From: Hungatella sp. UBA3048
Lineage (GTDB): Bacteria; Bacillota; Clostridia; Lachnospirales; Lachnospiraceae
Assembly: GCA_002367105.1 (NCBI GenBank)
Contig: DFCS01000049.1
Location: 5,309-69,308, forward strand
DNA: 64,000 nt
Direction: 5' to 3'
The position numbers and the translations under genes were made by a program. How positions within the stretch are numbered: position 1 is the first letter of the stretch; each line of letters begins with the position of its first letter. The notes beneath the pieces were generated by a model. That model was not told the origin of the DNA. It searched no databases and was given only the letters and a program-made list of their open reading frames with translations. This document shows positions 53,949 to 62,263 of this stretch, one piece after another.

Positions 53949-54934
53949 TATTCTGATTTCCTCCCAAGTACAGCCAAAAGCTTTTGCTCCGCCTCCTGAA
54001 ACCACTGATCTTCAGGGTTCACCAAAAGGATATACTGTATTCTTCCCAAAAGAGAAAGAAGATACTGATTCTCCGGAATTCCCGCAGCATTTCCGTTCCT
54101 CTCCAGATGGGAATTTACCCCGTATTTCTCACAGTAAAAAATCTCCTGCCGCAGTTTCCTTCTGTACTCCCGGGAAACCTGCAGTTTTTCATTGACCACG
54201 ATTCCAGTGACCGCCTGCCTTCCATTGCGGTAAAGAATCCTGGTCTTTGTTTCATTTAGTTCAAACCCCATGGAATTTAAGAAGTCGGAGACCTTGCGAA
54301 TGACCCGGCCCGGGTTAAAATCACCGGAAAACGTCATGTCATCACAGTACCTGGTATAGAAAATTCCATTACTTTCACACCATTTATTTATGGATTCATC
54401 AAAATGCTTCATAACCAGATTGGAAACTGCAGGCGAAGTGGGAGCCCCCTGAGGCAGAAAATCGTTGCAGCAGCATAAGGCAGTCAGCATGGTTCCTACT
54501 GCAGGAGGAAAATACCGGACGGGAAAAACGCTTTTCAAAACCATTGGAAATGAAATGCAGCCGAAGAAGTCTTTGATATCCAGCTTCACCACCACATGTT
54601 TTCCCGTATGAACCCTTGCATTGGATACCACTCCTGCGCCTATGCGGTAGGCGGTGGCGCAGCTGGAGACTTCATACCCATCCAGGATATGATGCAGGAT
54701 ATTCCTCTGTATTCTCATCAGCATATAATCCGGTACCATGAGACTCCGCTGCCTTCCGTCTCTCTTTGGAATACGGACGGTGCGGTAATGGCGTTCTGTA
54801 TGGTTGCTGAACGCATAAAGACATGCCATTATCTTCTGGTCCGGCCAGCTGGTATTCCCCAGAAGCCGGAAAGATAATAGCATGTCCCTGCAATACTCCT
54901 TCGTGCAGTATTTCCATAAATCAGTCTGATACAT
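53948..54934 (-). CDS. Retron-type reverse transcriptase
   Basis: 328 aa from ATG 54934 behind GGAGGAG. RT motifs in order: RIPKRDGRQRSLMVP, the retron-specific NAxxH (N105-H109), VVKLDIKDFFGCIS (D119), LPQGAPTSPAVSNLV, YCDDMTFSG (Y196, D198, D199), ETKTRIL, and the retron-specific VTG (242-244) followed by VSREYRRKLRQEI. NAxxH and VTG separate retrons from group II intron and DGR enzymes. The candidate msr-msd RNA lies directly upstream. The stop overlaps the YesN-type gene start, so no usual effector gene follows. Confidence 0.95.
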   Translation of the reverse strand: MYQTDLWKYCTKEYCRDMLLSFRLLGNTSWPDQKIMACLYAFSNHTERHYRTVRIPKRDGRQRSLMVPDYMLMRIQRNILHHILDGYEVSSCATAYRIGAGVVSNARVHTGKHVVVKLDIKDFFGCISFPMVLKSVFPVRYFPPAVGTMLTALCCCNDFLPQGAPTSPAVSNLVMKHFDESINKWCESNGIFYTRYCDDMTFSGDFNPGRVIRKVSDFLNSMGFELNETKTRILYRNGRQAVTGIVVNEKLQVSREYRRKLRQEIFYCEKYGVNSHLERNGNAAGIPENQYLLSLLGRIQYILLVNPEDQWFQEAEQKLLAVLGRKSE

Positions 54935-54984
54935 CGGCTCCTCCATCGTAGTTATATTCTTAAATTCTATCTTATTCCTCAAAA

Positions 54985-55175
54985 AACAGCAGAAGCAATA
55001 CAAACATGATGCCGTAAGATGCGAAGATGTACAAGCCGCAGGCACAGGCACATGCAATGTGCAGAAGTACTTCGCAGCAGATTATGGCCTTTTCCTAAAC
55101 CATGAAAGTCCCGGCAGCGACTCGCTGCCCGGCCGCAGGATCATTACACGCGGAAATACTATTGCTTCTGCTGTT
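54985..55175 (-). ncRNA. Retron msr-msd RNA candidate
   Basis: Read on the reverse strand. The transcript is closed by a perfect 16-bp inverted repeat: a1 AACAGCAGAAGCAATA (55175-55160) with a2 TATTGCTTCTGCTGTT (55000-54985). After a1 comes a G, a candidate branching guanosine. An msr-like hairpin GGCAGCG/CGCTGCC follows (near 55122-55106). The msd-like long hairpin is TGCGAAG...CTTCGCA (55076-55020), with an inner GCACAT/ATGTGC stem (55062-55048). It ends 50 bp before the RT start, the normal retron arrangement. Confidence 0.85.
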
Positions 55176-55206
55176 ATGATATTTATTCTAACACAACTCC
55201 TCAATA

Positions 55207-55260
55207 TTTACGAGATATGTTTTTTACGATTTCACGGACTATTAAGTCTGTTTTTTACGA
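55207..55260 (-). repeat. Three TCGTAAA direct repeats upstream of the retron RNA
   Basis: TCGTAAAAAACA at 55260-55249 and 55229-55218, and TCGTAAA at 55213-55207 (reverse strand), 32-85 bp before a1. Position suggests binding sites for a regulator of the retron transcript. A weak -35/-10 (TTGAGG, 17 bp, TATCAT) follows. Confidence 0.5.
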
Positions 55261-55281
55261 TAAATGACGCGCCCCATAAAA

Positions 55282-55320
55282 AAATGCGCGGACCAGGACT
55301 TTCATACGTCCTGATCCGCG
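55282..55320 (-). terminator. Terminator of the PTS operon
   Basis: CGCGGATCAGGAC/GTCCTGGTCCGCG stem (13 bp, one G-T pair) followed on the reverse strand by ATTTTTTTA. It separates the PTS operon from the retron. Confidence 0.9.
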
Positions 55321-55380
55321 CATTCGATTATTGAATATTATGACCGTCAGCGATACTGGAGATTATGATTACCTTATGCT

Positions 55381-56172
55381 TCACGATCCCCCTTCTCTCG
55401 CCTCATTTATAAAAATCCTGGCCCGTTCCGGATCAATAGGATTTTTCATATCCCCGTTCTTAATCCAGGTGGCAACGGAGACGCCGTCAAAATATTTCAT
55501 CAGTTCACGGATATTTTCTCCGGTGGCTCCCCCTCCGAGAAAAATCGGTGTGTCTTTCACGCGGGGTCTTGCTTCTTTTATCATCTCGATGCTCTCCGCG
55601 GCATCCTTTCCGGCCATGAACAGGCCGTCCGCAAATGCCTCATTCACACACTCCCAGGCAGCGTCCCCAATAGGTTTCCTTCCGAGAGGTATTCCGTGCA
55701 CCTCGTAGACATCCGCATATACCGGCACCGTAGACCCGGTGCGTTTTCTCAGCGCGGCAATATCCACACATTGAGCCTTAAGAATTCCTGCGCTGGTTAT
55801 GCTTGCTCCTGTATACAAATGCTCCACCCGCACAAAGTCAGCTCCCGCTGCGTCAGCCACCGAAAGTCCTGCCACCCCATCCCAGTTCATCAAAATTCCC
55901 ATGATCAGATCCGGAAAGCGCTTCCGGATCTCATATGAGATTCTTGTCATATACGCAATTGCCTCAGGATTTGATTCCTGTCTGACAGGCATATCATTCA
56001 TATTCTGCACGATAATACCGTCAAAATGATTCCTGGCAACCATCTCCGTTTCTCTGAGAGCCCTGTCCACAATCTCCCCAATAGCCATATCCCTGTGGCG
56101 GTAGCTTCCCGGAAGCGGCTCCGGCTGTATCATGGACAATATGATCTTCTCCGTACGGCCAAAACAATTCAT
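55381..56172 (-). CDS. BtpA/SgcQ family TIM-barrel protein
   Basis: 263 aa. The conserved blocks KIILSMIQPEPLPGSY, GIIVQNMNDMPV, GILMNWDGVAGLSVADAAGADFVRVEHLYTG and PIFLGGGATGENIRELM are those of the BtpA/SgcQ family, which often sits in sugar PTS operons (as in sgc). Function is unknown. A phosphosugar-binding barrel is the usual inference. Last gene of the PTS operon, ending before the terminator at 55282. Confidence 0.92.
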   Translation of the reverse strand: MNCFGRTEKIILSMIQPEPLPGSYRHRDMAIGEIVDRALRETEMVARNHFDGIIVQNMNDMPVRQESNPEAIAYMTRISYEIRKRFPDLIMGILMNWDGVAGLSVADAAGADFVRVEHLYTGASITSAGILKAQCVDIAALRKRTGSTVPVYADVYEVHGIPLGRKPIGDAAWECVNEAFADGLFMAGKDAAESIEMIKEARPRVKDTPIFLGGGATGENIRELMKYFDGVSVATWIKNGDMKNPIDPERARIFINEAREGGS

Positions 56173-56197
56173 CTGATCCTCATCCCTTCTTGACTCA

Positions 56198-57184
56198 TTA
56201 TAGTTCTCCCCTTAAATTTTTGCTGTATTCCATGCTGACCCCATACATTTGCCCCGAGGGAATAACACCTATCTCCGTAATAAACGCGCGAATCGCCCCG
56301 GGTTCCACACCTACTAGCTCCGGTGTCACAAAATCAATGCCTTCCTTATCGATATCATCGCCCCATCCAGCCGTGAGCTTATCTTTTAAGTCATTGTATA
56401 CCAGGTTCTTTCTCCTGCCGGTCACAGGTCTGATATCGAGCTTGATAAAAGGTGTCAGAAAATAGAGAGGAATCTTATAATAGCCGCATATAAGTCCCAC
56501 AATATCGGAGCCGGTAGTATTAAATCCTGTCCCATCAGGATAAAATGTCTCCGCCCCCATGAATACACCGTCACAATCCCTCAGATAATACATCATAGCG
56601 GCTTCCGGTATAAATTTAATCTTATGCCCCGCTTCCTGGCAAGCTCTTACAAAGGGCCTTCCACCATCGATCACTCTGCTCTCCGCTATATAGATTTCGT
56701 ATTGTTTTCCATTTTCCTTCAAGCCGCGAAGGAATTTCTCAACCGTGCTGGAATAATCATAGACAAATATTTTCTGCATCGGCTCCGCCAGTTTGACACC
56801 ATGGGCGACACACTGCCTGACCGCATCGGCCGCTGTGGCCGCATAACTGTTCTTATCCTCAATCATGCGTTCAGCGGCCGACTCCATATCTATACCTGCA
56901 TATTCTCGCACATTGTGTATCATCAAAAGGATGGCATTGCTCACCGCCTGACTGGCCTCTCCTCTCGTGGCGATGAAGAATTCCGCCACCGTCAATATCT
57001 CATGGATCACCTGGCTTACAGGCCGTTTCTCTTCCTTTCCCCGCAACGCTATGGCCTCTATCATATCGCCAACCATCGCGATGTGATTGCTGGCCCCGAG
57101 AACCTTCTGCTCCACAATTAAATCAAACGCTTCTCTCATATTATGAGGGAGTATCTCCCTAACTTCATTCGTCATCAAATTCAT
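56198..57184 (-). CDS. eIF2B/MtnA-type aldose-phosphate isomerase-like protein
   Basis: 328 aa from ATG 57184 with GGGGAG 9 nt upstream (GTG 57229 is the alternative). The eIF-2B-like fold is shown by KIFVYDYSSTVEKFL, IYIAESRVIDGGRPFVRACQEAGHKIKFIPEAAMMYYLRDCDGVFMGAETFYPDGTG. The catalytic Asp of MtnA and ribose-1,5-bisphosphate isomerase (GAD) is replaced by Glu here (GAE). Context suggests isomerisation of a phosphorylated sugar from the PTS. Confidence 0.82.
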   Translation of the reverse strand: MNLMTNEVREILPHNMREAFDLIVEQKVLGASNHIAMVGDMIEAIALRGKEEKRPVSQVIHEILTVAEFFIATRGEASQAVSNAILLMIHNVREYAGIDMESAAERMIEDKNSYAATAADAVRQCVAHGVKLAEPMQKIFVYDYSSTVEKFLRGLKENGKQYEIYIAESRVIDGGRPFVRACQEAGHKIKFIPEAAMMYYLRDCDGVFMGAETFYPDGTGFNTTGSDIVGLICGYYKIPLYFLTPFIKLDIRPVTGRRKNLVYNDLKDKLTAGWGDDIDKEGIDFVTPELVGVEPGAIRAFITEIGVIPSGQMYGVSMEYSKNLRGEL

Positions 57185-57247
57185 TCGATAGATCTCCCCT
57201 CTTCCCATCTTGAATTTTTCCGGATACACATCCTGGAGAAACCGCTT

Positions 57248-57976
57248 TTAGACATAGCCCAGCAGTCCGGCCGCATTCTCGCCAAACAGAAGCCTCCTGT
57301 ACTCGTCATCCAGATGGAACATATCGAATACATCCAGGGAGCACCTGGTCAGGCGTTCCGGATAGGAGGAGCCGAATACCAGCTTTTTTGCGGGCAGTGA
57401 TCCGACGGCCTTTTTTAAAATCTGAACCTCATACTGATTGGAGGTTTCCAGTAAAATATTGGAATAATGCGCCGCCAGATCCACGCAGCCGTAGCCGTAG
57501 TCAAAGCAGCCCATATGGAGGAAAATAAAGGTAATATCCGGATGTCTCTTTACGTGCCCCAGCCATTGCTGAGGCATGGATCGGGCGCCAATACCTGTAA
57601 ACACCTTCACCGGGACCCCTTTTTTCTCCGCAACCTGAAGCACCCTTTCTATACCATCACACGTATCAGGATAGTAGCCGTGCTCCACCGACTGAAATTC
57701 CAGCATCGCCATCCCCGGAAGCGTCAGAACTTCTGCCGCTTTTTTATCACAGTCCTCCTCCTTGGGATTGATCACCGCACACCCAACCAGACGTCCGGGA
57801 TGGGCGGATACAAAGCCGGAAACATATCTGCTGCCCTCCTCCGCAGTCCAGCCGTCCATCGCCGATACCACCCGGACGTCCACTTTGTTTTTTTCCATAT
57901 CAAGGAGAAGTTTTTTTTCCTCTTCCTCCTGACAGGACAGATTCCGTTTTATATGAGAATGGATATCCACTATCAT
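57248..57976 (-). CDS. Amidohydrolase-like TIM-barrel hydrolase 1
   Basis: 242 aa. N-terminal DIHSH metal motif (residues 4-8), FIFLHMGCFDYGYG near 145, and a late VFGSSYPERLTRC, in the Asp position of amidohydrolase-2 enzymes (GSDYP in most, GSSYP here). Paralogous to the gene at 60502, sharing the pattern DIHSH, VVSAMDGWT/GISSLSGIS and HGYYPD. Behind ACAGGAGG. Confidence 0.88.
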   Translation of the reverse strand: MIVDIHSHIKRNLSCQEEEEKKLLLDMEKNKVDVRVVSAMDGWTAEEGSRYVSGFVSAHPGRLVGCAVINPKEEDCDKKAAEVLTLPGMAMLEFQSVEHGYYPDTCDGIERVLQVAEKKGVPVKVFTGIGARSMPQQWLGHVKRHPDITFIFLHMGCFDYGYGCVDLAAHYSNILLETSNQYEVQILKKAVGSLPAKKLVFGSSYPERLTRCSLDVFDMFHLDDEYRRLLFGENAAGLLGYV

Positions 57977-57999
57977 GAAAAGACACCTCCTGTTTATCG

Positions 58000-58827
58000 T
58001 TATCCCAGAATTCCGCAGTAAGCACCGACGATTCCTACTATCATCGTGATGAGAATCAGTCTGATCGCAGATATTTTCTTCTTTGATATCAGAAAATACA
58101 TCAGTCCGGTATAAAGCATCCCCAGAATGCCCGGCATCAGCCCGTCCAGGGTTTCCTGAATGCTCAAAACAGTATCTCCGCTCTGATATACAATGGGAAT
58201 CGAAATGACTACCAGGGCCGGTATAAAGCCCCCGACAATCACATAGGCCGCAATCGCCGCCAGCTCGGAGATCCTGCTGATAAGCCCGCTGGACTGAATC
58301 TTCTCCACGAATTTCACACCCTGCTTATAGCCCTGGAATACCCCCAGATAGCGCACACCCAGTGAGACTATGGACATGCCGATAACAAAAAATATAGGAC
58401 CCGCCCATCCAAGGCCCGCTGTGATCAGGGATATGGCGATACCGGCAAGTATAGGTCTGGCAGTACCATTTAACAGCGAATCGCCCAATCCCGCCAGGGG
58501 TCCCATCAGCGCCGTCTTCACAGCATTGATGGAATCGGCATCAATGTCCCCCTCCGTTGCGTACCGCTCCTCCATCGCGGCGGCAACACCCACAGGTATT
58601 GCCGATGTAATATCGTTGGTGAGAAAGTATTCCATATGCCGCGCATATGCCTCTTTCTTCTCATCGGGATCATCATGGTACTTTTCAATCACAGGCATCA
58701 TGGCTTCTGTAAAGCCTGCGTTCTGCTGACGTTCATAGTTGTTGGCTCCTCTAATAGTAAGCTGATGTAAAAATACCTTCCATAAATCACGGTTTGTCAG
58801 CTTTGCATTATTGTGCTCTGCATTCAT
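58000..58827 (-). CDS. PTS mannose/sorbose-family IID component
   Basis: 275 aa from ATG 58827 with GGGAGG 8 nt upstream. The EIID signature RDLWKVFLHQLTIRGANNYERQQNAGFTEAMMPVI and ALMGPLAGLGDSLLNGTARPIL are clear. A C-terminal set of membrane helices completes the IIC-IID complex. Confidence 0.95.
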   Translation of the reverse strand: MNAEHNNAKLTNRDLWKVFLHQLTIRGANNYERQQNAGFTEAMMPVIEKYHDDPDEKKEAYARHMEYFLTNDITSAIPVGVAAAMEERYATEGDIDADSINAVKTALMGPLAGLGDSLLNGTARPILAGIAISLITAGLGWAGPIFFVIGMSIVSLGVRYLGVFQGYKQGVKFVEKIQSSGLISRISELAAIAAYVIVGGFIPALVVISIPIVYQSGDTVLSIQETLDGLMPGILGMLYTGLMYFLISKKKISAIRLILITMIVGIVGAYCGILG

Positions 58828-58843
58828 ATCATTTTCCTCCCTG

Positions 58844-59590
58844 TCATGCTTTTTCATCTGCAATCTTAAAATAATAGTACATCGCTACACAGATTACGGC
58901 CAGCAGCGCCACCCCGATCATATTGATACCCAGATAGGAGGCCACAAAAAATCCCAGAAGAAAGAATGGCCATAATTTCTTCACCTTGATGGAATTGAGC
59001 AGCAGCGCAAATCCAACCGCTCCGATCATGCTCCCTCCCACGGAGAGTCCCGTGATCACCTTCTCAGGTATCGCATTGATAATTCCCTGCACATAGGCAG
59101 CTCCAAAGTAGATGGCCAGAAATGTGGGGACTCCGTAGAGAATCGCGTTAACCGCCATGGGAAAGACCAGATTATTCGCGACAATTCCTCTTGTATCCAG
59201 CCTCTCTGCCGCTTTCTCAACCCGGTGCATAAAGAAAACGTTGATCACTGAATTCTGAAAGGTCTCCGCCATCTGTCCGATAAAGGAAACAGGAAGGGCG
59301 GTGGCCACAGCCAGATCGGTTCCTCCGCCGCCCAGGATTGCAATTCCGGTGGCAATAGCTGTACTGATGGTTGGGTTGGGGGGTACCGCAGTTCCCACAA
59401 AGATAACCGCTAAGAACATCAGCTCCACCGTAACCCCCACATCAAATCCCGTCTTTACATCCCCCATGATAAGTCCAACCACCGGGCCGACTACAATCGG
59501 ACGAAAAATATGTGTCTGCGTTGTATGGGAATCAATAAATGCAATCGTCACAAATAATGCCACTAAAAATGCCTGCGTAATTAAGCTCAT
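58844..59590 (-). CDS. PTS mannose/sorbose-family IIC component
   Basis: 248 aa, about seven membrane segments. FIDSHTTQTHIFRPIVVGPVVGLIMGDVKTGFDVGVTVELMFLAVIFVGTAVPPNPTISTAIATGIAIL is the EIIC-man pattern. Behind AAGGGGGAG. Confidence 0.95.
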   Translation of the reverse strand: MSLITQAFLVALFVTIAFIDSHTTQTHIFRPIVVGPVVGLIMGDVKTGFDVGVTVELMFLAVIFVGTAVPPNPTISTAIATGIAILGGGGTDLAVATALPVSFIGQMAETFQNSVINVFFMHRVEKAAERLDTRGIVANNLVFPMAVNAILYGVPTFLAIYFGAAYVQGIINAIPEKVITGLSVGGSMIGAVGFALLLNSIKVKKLWPFFLLGFFVASYLGINMIGVALLAVICVAMYYYFKIADEKA

Positions 59591-59606
59591 GTTTTTCTCC
59601 CCCTTA

Positions 59607-60095
59607 TTAAGCCAGTTTGTTTTTCTTCAAAAGCTCCAAGACATCCTGGCCGCGGTCACTGGGAATCGCACGCACTTCCAGGGTCACTTTGCGGTCATAG
59701 ATCTTCTTAATCATCTCCACATCCTCCGGGAACACCCAAAGGTTACCAAGCACCTTTGTCTTGCCCTTCTTCATATTCAGATTACCTACATTAATACTCT
59801 CTTTCATAACTCCTGACTCAACCAGTTTAAGAGCCTGCTCCGGTCCTCGCACTAGCAGCAGAACCTTTCCCTTGTCCTCTCCGGACCGGAGATATTCAGC
59901 TGCATCATCAAGGCTCAATATCTTCAGGGTGACGGAATCAGGCGTCGCCATCTTAAGCAGGCTCTGCTGAAACTCATCCTTTGCTGCCTTGTCATCTGCC
60001 ACAACAATCGTCTTTGCATCAGAGTAAGCGATCCACGCCGTGATAATCTGCCCATGAATCAACCTGTCGTCAATACGAAATACACTTACATCCAT
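59607..60095 (-). CDS. PTS mannose/sorbose-family IIB component
   Basis: 162 aa. VFRIDDRLIHGQIITAW carries the phospho-His (H14), and VVADDKAAKDEFQQSLLKMA is the typical following block. Accepts phosphate from IIA and passes it to the sugar. Behind AGGAGGAAG. Confidence 0.95.
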   Translation of the reverse strand: MDVSVFRIDDRLIHGQIITAWIAYSDAKTIVVADDKAAKDEFQQSLLKMATPDSVTLKILSLDDAAEYLRSGEDKGKVLLLVRGPEQALKLVESGVMKESINVGNLNMKKGKTKVLGNLWVFPEDVEMIKKIYDRKVTLEVRAIPSDRGQDVLELLKKNKLA

Positions 60096-60109
60096 TTGTC
60101 TTCCTCCTA

Positions 60110-60505
60110 CTATAAACTACTCAAACCGATAGTCGAACCACTCTGCTGCTCAAGATAGGTTGTCAACTCCTGCAAACTTACCTCACTACTCTGACTCCTA
60201 ACAATCGCCTCAACCAATATCGGAAGATTCATTCCATATATTACAGCTACATTGTCATTCTTAAATGAATATCTGGAAACCACATTGAAGGGTGTTCCGC
60301 CTTTGATATCGCACAGAATCAGGTACTGGTTGTCCAGCGAAGTATCCGTAATCTTTTCCCCAATCAGCTCGTCCAGCTCATCTGCCCCCATCTCCTCGCC
60401 AAAGGTGACAAAGTCCAGGCTATCCTGTTCTCCCATCAGCATCTTTACCGACTGCATCATTCCCTGGGCCATGCCTCCGTGTGAGGTCATCAGAATTTTT
60501 ATCAT
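60110..60505 (-). CDS. PTS mannose-family IIA component
   Basis: 131 aa from ATG 60505 with GGAG 8 nt upstream. The phosphorylated His is in MTSHGGMAQGM (H9). DIKGGTPFNV is the family core. The start overlaps the stop of the amidohydrolase gene (ATGA), so the two are translationally coupled. Confidence 0.95.
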   Translation of the reverse strand: MIKILMTSHGGMAQGMMQSVKMLMGEQDSLDFVTFGEEMGADELDELIGEKITDTSLDNQYLILCDIKGGTPFNVVSRYSFKNDNVAVIYGMNLPILVEAIVRSQSSEVSLQELTTYLEQQSGSTIGLSSL

Positions 60506-61242
60506 GCTCTCGTCTCCAATCTCCACAAATGTTCCGCGTTCTTATGGAAGATGTATTCCAGCTTTTCCTCCGGAATATTTAACTCATAGAACTTCTCCAC
60601 TTCAATATTTACCGGTTTGTAAGGCCAGTCTGTTCCGAAACACACTCTCTGCGGACCCAGCACTTCAATTGCCCGAAGCAGAACCTCCACATCCATCTGC
60701 CCGGAAGTCTCCACCCACACATTCTTTAAATCCTTGACTGCCTCTATGGTAGAAAGACCGAATTCATAATATCCGATATGGGTGAACAAAAAATCGATCC
60801 CCGGAAACCTTCTGGCATATTCAGCCCATGTATATGGGGTGGAAAATGGCGCCGTACCCACATGTGTCTGAACGTGGACCCCGTATTTCTCAACCTCAGC
60901 CAGAATGTCATTTAAAGCCGGGGTATTATCCGGATAGTATCCGTGTTTCCATGAATGGAACTTAATCCCGTCCATCTTATAATCTCCCAGGCAGCGGTTA
61001 ACCTCGTCAATGGCATCCGGTGCCTTGGGATTGATAAAGGCATAGCCCTTAATAATATCCGGAAATGCTTTCATAGCTCTGTAAACCAGATCATTCTGCT
61101 CCCTCGTGGAGATACCCGATAAGCTGCTGATCCCCACTTTCTCAATACCGTAAGCCTTCAGATCATTCACCAGTTCTTCCGGAGAGTTTTCATCTCCTGA
61201 GCTCGTCTTGCCCAGATGAGAATGAATATCATAGATAAGCAT
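60502..61242 (-). CDS. Amidohydrolase-like TIM-barrel hydrolase 2
   Basis: 246 aa. DIHSH metal motif (residues 4-8), HVGTAP near 130, FTHIGYYEFG near 153, and CFGTDWPYKP with the catalytic Asp (D200). It retains the DWP motif that is altered in the paralogue at 57248, so one may be active and the other specialised. First structural gene of the PTS operon. Confidence 0.9.
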   Translation of the reverse strand: MLIYDIHSHLGKTSSGDENSPEELVNDLKAYGIEKVGISSLSGISTREQNDLVYRAMKAFPDIIKGYAFINPKAPDAIDEVNRCLGDYKMDGIKFHSWKHGYYPDNTPALNDILAEVEKYGVHVQTHVGTAPFSTPYTWAEYARRFPGIDFLFTHIGYYEFGLSTIEAVKDLKNVWVETSGQMDVEVLLRAIEVLGPQRVCFGTDWPYKPVNIEVEKFYELNIPEEKLEYIFHKNAEHLWRLETRA

Positions 61243-61267
61243 GTGACCGTCCTCCTGACTATCTCTT

Positions 61268-61330
61268 TAACATATTAAGATTATAATGTTATGATGTTAG
61301 TGTAATAAATTTATGTCAGTTTGTCAATAG
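61268..61330 (-). promoter_or_regulatory. PTS operon promoter with GntR operator candidate
   Basis: TTGACA, 17 bp, TACACT on the reverse strand (61328-61300). AACATTATAATCTTA (61290-61276) lies just downstream. A near-identical AACATTATAACCTTA lies upstream of the GntR gene at 62280-62294. The shared 15-mer is the likely GntR operator. Confidence 0.65.
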
Positions 61331-61451
61331 TTTTTCCAAAATAAATAAAAAAAGAAGATCTCGACCAGTAAATTGACCAAAACAGATCAAAATAATGACG
61401 AAATCTCCTTACAAAGCCAACAAAGCCCAAGCCAGCCAGTCTCAACCATTG

Positions 61452-62192
61452 TCAATCCAGCTGCAGCTCTACCTTATATTTATAGTATTCAGGATTATAA
61501 AACATCTCTACATACTCAAAAGGTATCCTGTCACCCGAATAAGTTACACGTTCCTTATAAAAGACAGCCGTCCGGGCCACAAGTCCAAGTACCTCCAAAA
61601 TCCGCGAAGATGGAACCTTTACCTCGAGCACTTCCGTGGCCGTGGTGGGAATGATACCGCCTGACTTAAGAATTGCGTAGAGGGAAACATCCGGGCCAAA
61701 CTGCCCGGCCTTAAGCTCCAGGCTCGGAAGTCTTTTGATATATGATTTGTGAAGACCCACCACCACTCCCTCACGGTAACGTTTTCTCTCAACATAATAC
61801 ACCGTCTCTCCGGCCTTAAGCCCCAATGACTGTGCCACCTTCTGATCCGGCACCATCTCCTTAAAATCCAGGAGCTCCGAACTGGCATTTTCCCCATACA
61901 GGTTTACATCATCCGTAAAGCTGGTCAGCTTCTTCATATCGTAGGCATGCTTTGACTTACAGACAATCGTTCCCTTTTTCCCCCTGTTTTTTTCAACCAG
62001 CCCTTCCTGGGCCAGCATTTCAACCGCTCCTCTTATAGTAACTCTGCTAACCCCATATATGCGCTCAAGCTCCGGTTCCGAGGGGATTTTGTCGCCTGTT
62101 TTCAGAACGCCACTCTGAATTTTTTTGAGCAGATCCAAATATATCTGATAATGCAGAGGTACCTTTATTTTTTTATCTATTACCGAATCCAT
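61452..62192 (-). CDS. GntR family regulator with UTRA sugar-binding domain
   Basis: 246 aa. GntR wHTH: YLDLLKKIQSGVLKTGDKIPSEPELERIYGVSRVTIRGAVEMLAQEGLVEKNRGKKGTIV. The UTRA domain with YYVERKRYREGVVVGLHKSYI and RTAVFYKERVTYSGDRIPFEYVEMFYNPEYY is typical of sugar-phosphate sensors. Likely regulator of the PTS operon and of itself. Behind AGGAGG. Confidence 0.95.
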   Translation of the reverse strand: MDSVIDKKIKVPLHYQIYLDLLKKIQSGVLKTGDKIPSEPELERIYGVSRVTIRGAVEMLAQEGLVEKNRGKKGTIVCKSKHAYDMKKLTSFTDDVNLYGENASSELLDFKEMVPDQKVAQSLGLKAGETVYYVERKRYREGVVVGLHKSYIKRLPSLELKAGQFGPDVSLYAILKSGGIIPTTATEVLEVKVPSSRILEVLGLVARTAVFYKERVTYSGDRIPFEYVEMFYNPEYYKYKVELQLD

Positions 62193-62212
62193 GTTGCCAC
62201 TTGACCTCCTGT

Positions 62213-62263
62213 ATCATTCTCATACTCTCTGTGCGCCAAGCGGATAGAGAGTATGAGAATGAT
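62213..62263 (-). repeat. 18-bp perfect inverted repeat in the GntR leader
   Basis: ATCATTCTCATACTCTCT (62213-62230) pairs perfectly with 62246-62263 around a 15-nt loop. On the message it ends 2 nt before the AGGAGG of the gntR gene. No T-run follows, so it is not a terminator. Confidence 0.85.

Noticed and set aside
54934..55057. Longer reverse transcriptase start at 55057
   Set aside because: The upstream extension overlaps the msd region and lacks a ribosome site. GGAGGAG sits directly before ATG 54934, and the protein there starts at the usual point of the fold.
53948..55175. RT as part of a diversity-generating retroelement or group II intron
   Set aside because: No template/variable repeat pair, no intron domain V-like RNA and no maturase domain. 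NAxxH, VTG and the a1/a2 RNA fit a retron.
62213..62263. Intrinsic terminator before gntR
   Set aside because: There is no T-run after the stem on the gene's strand, so it is described as a repeat instead.
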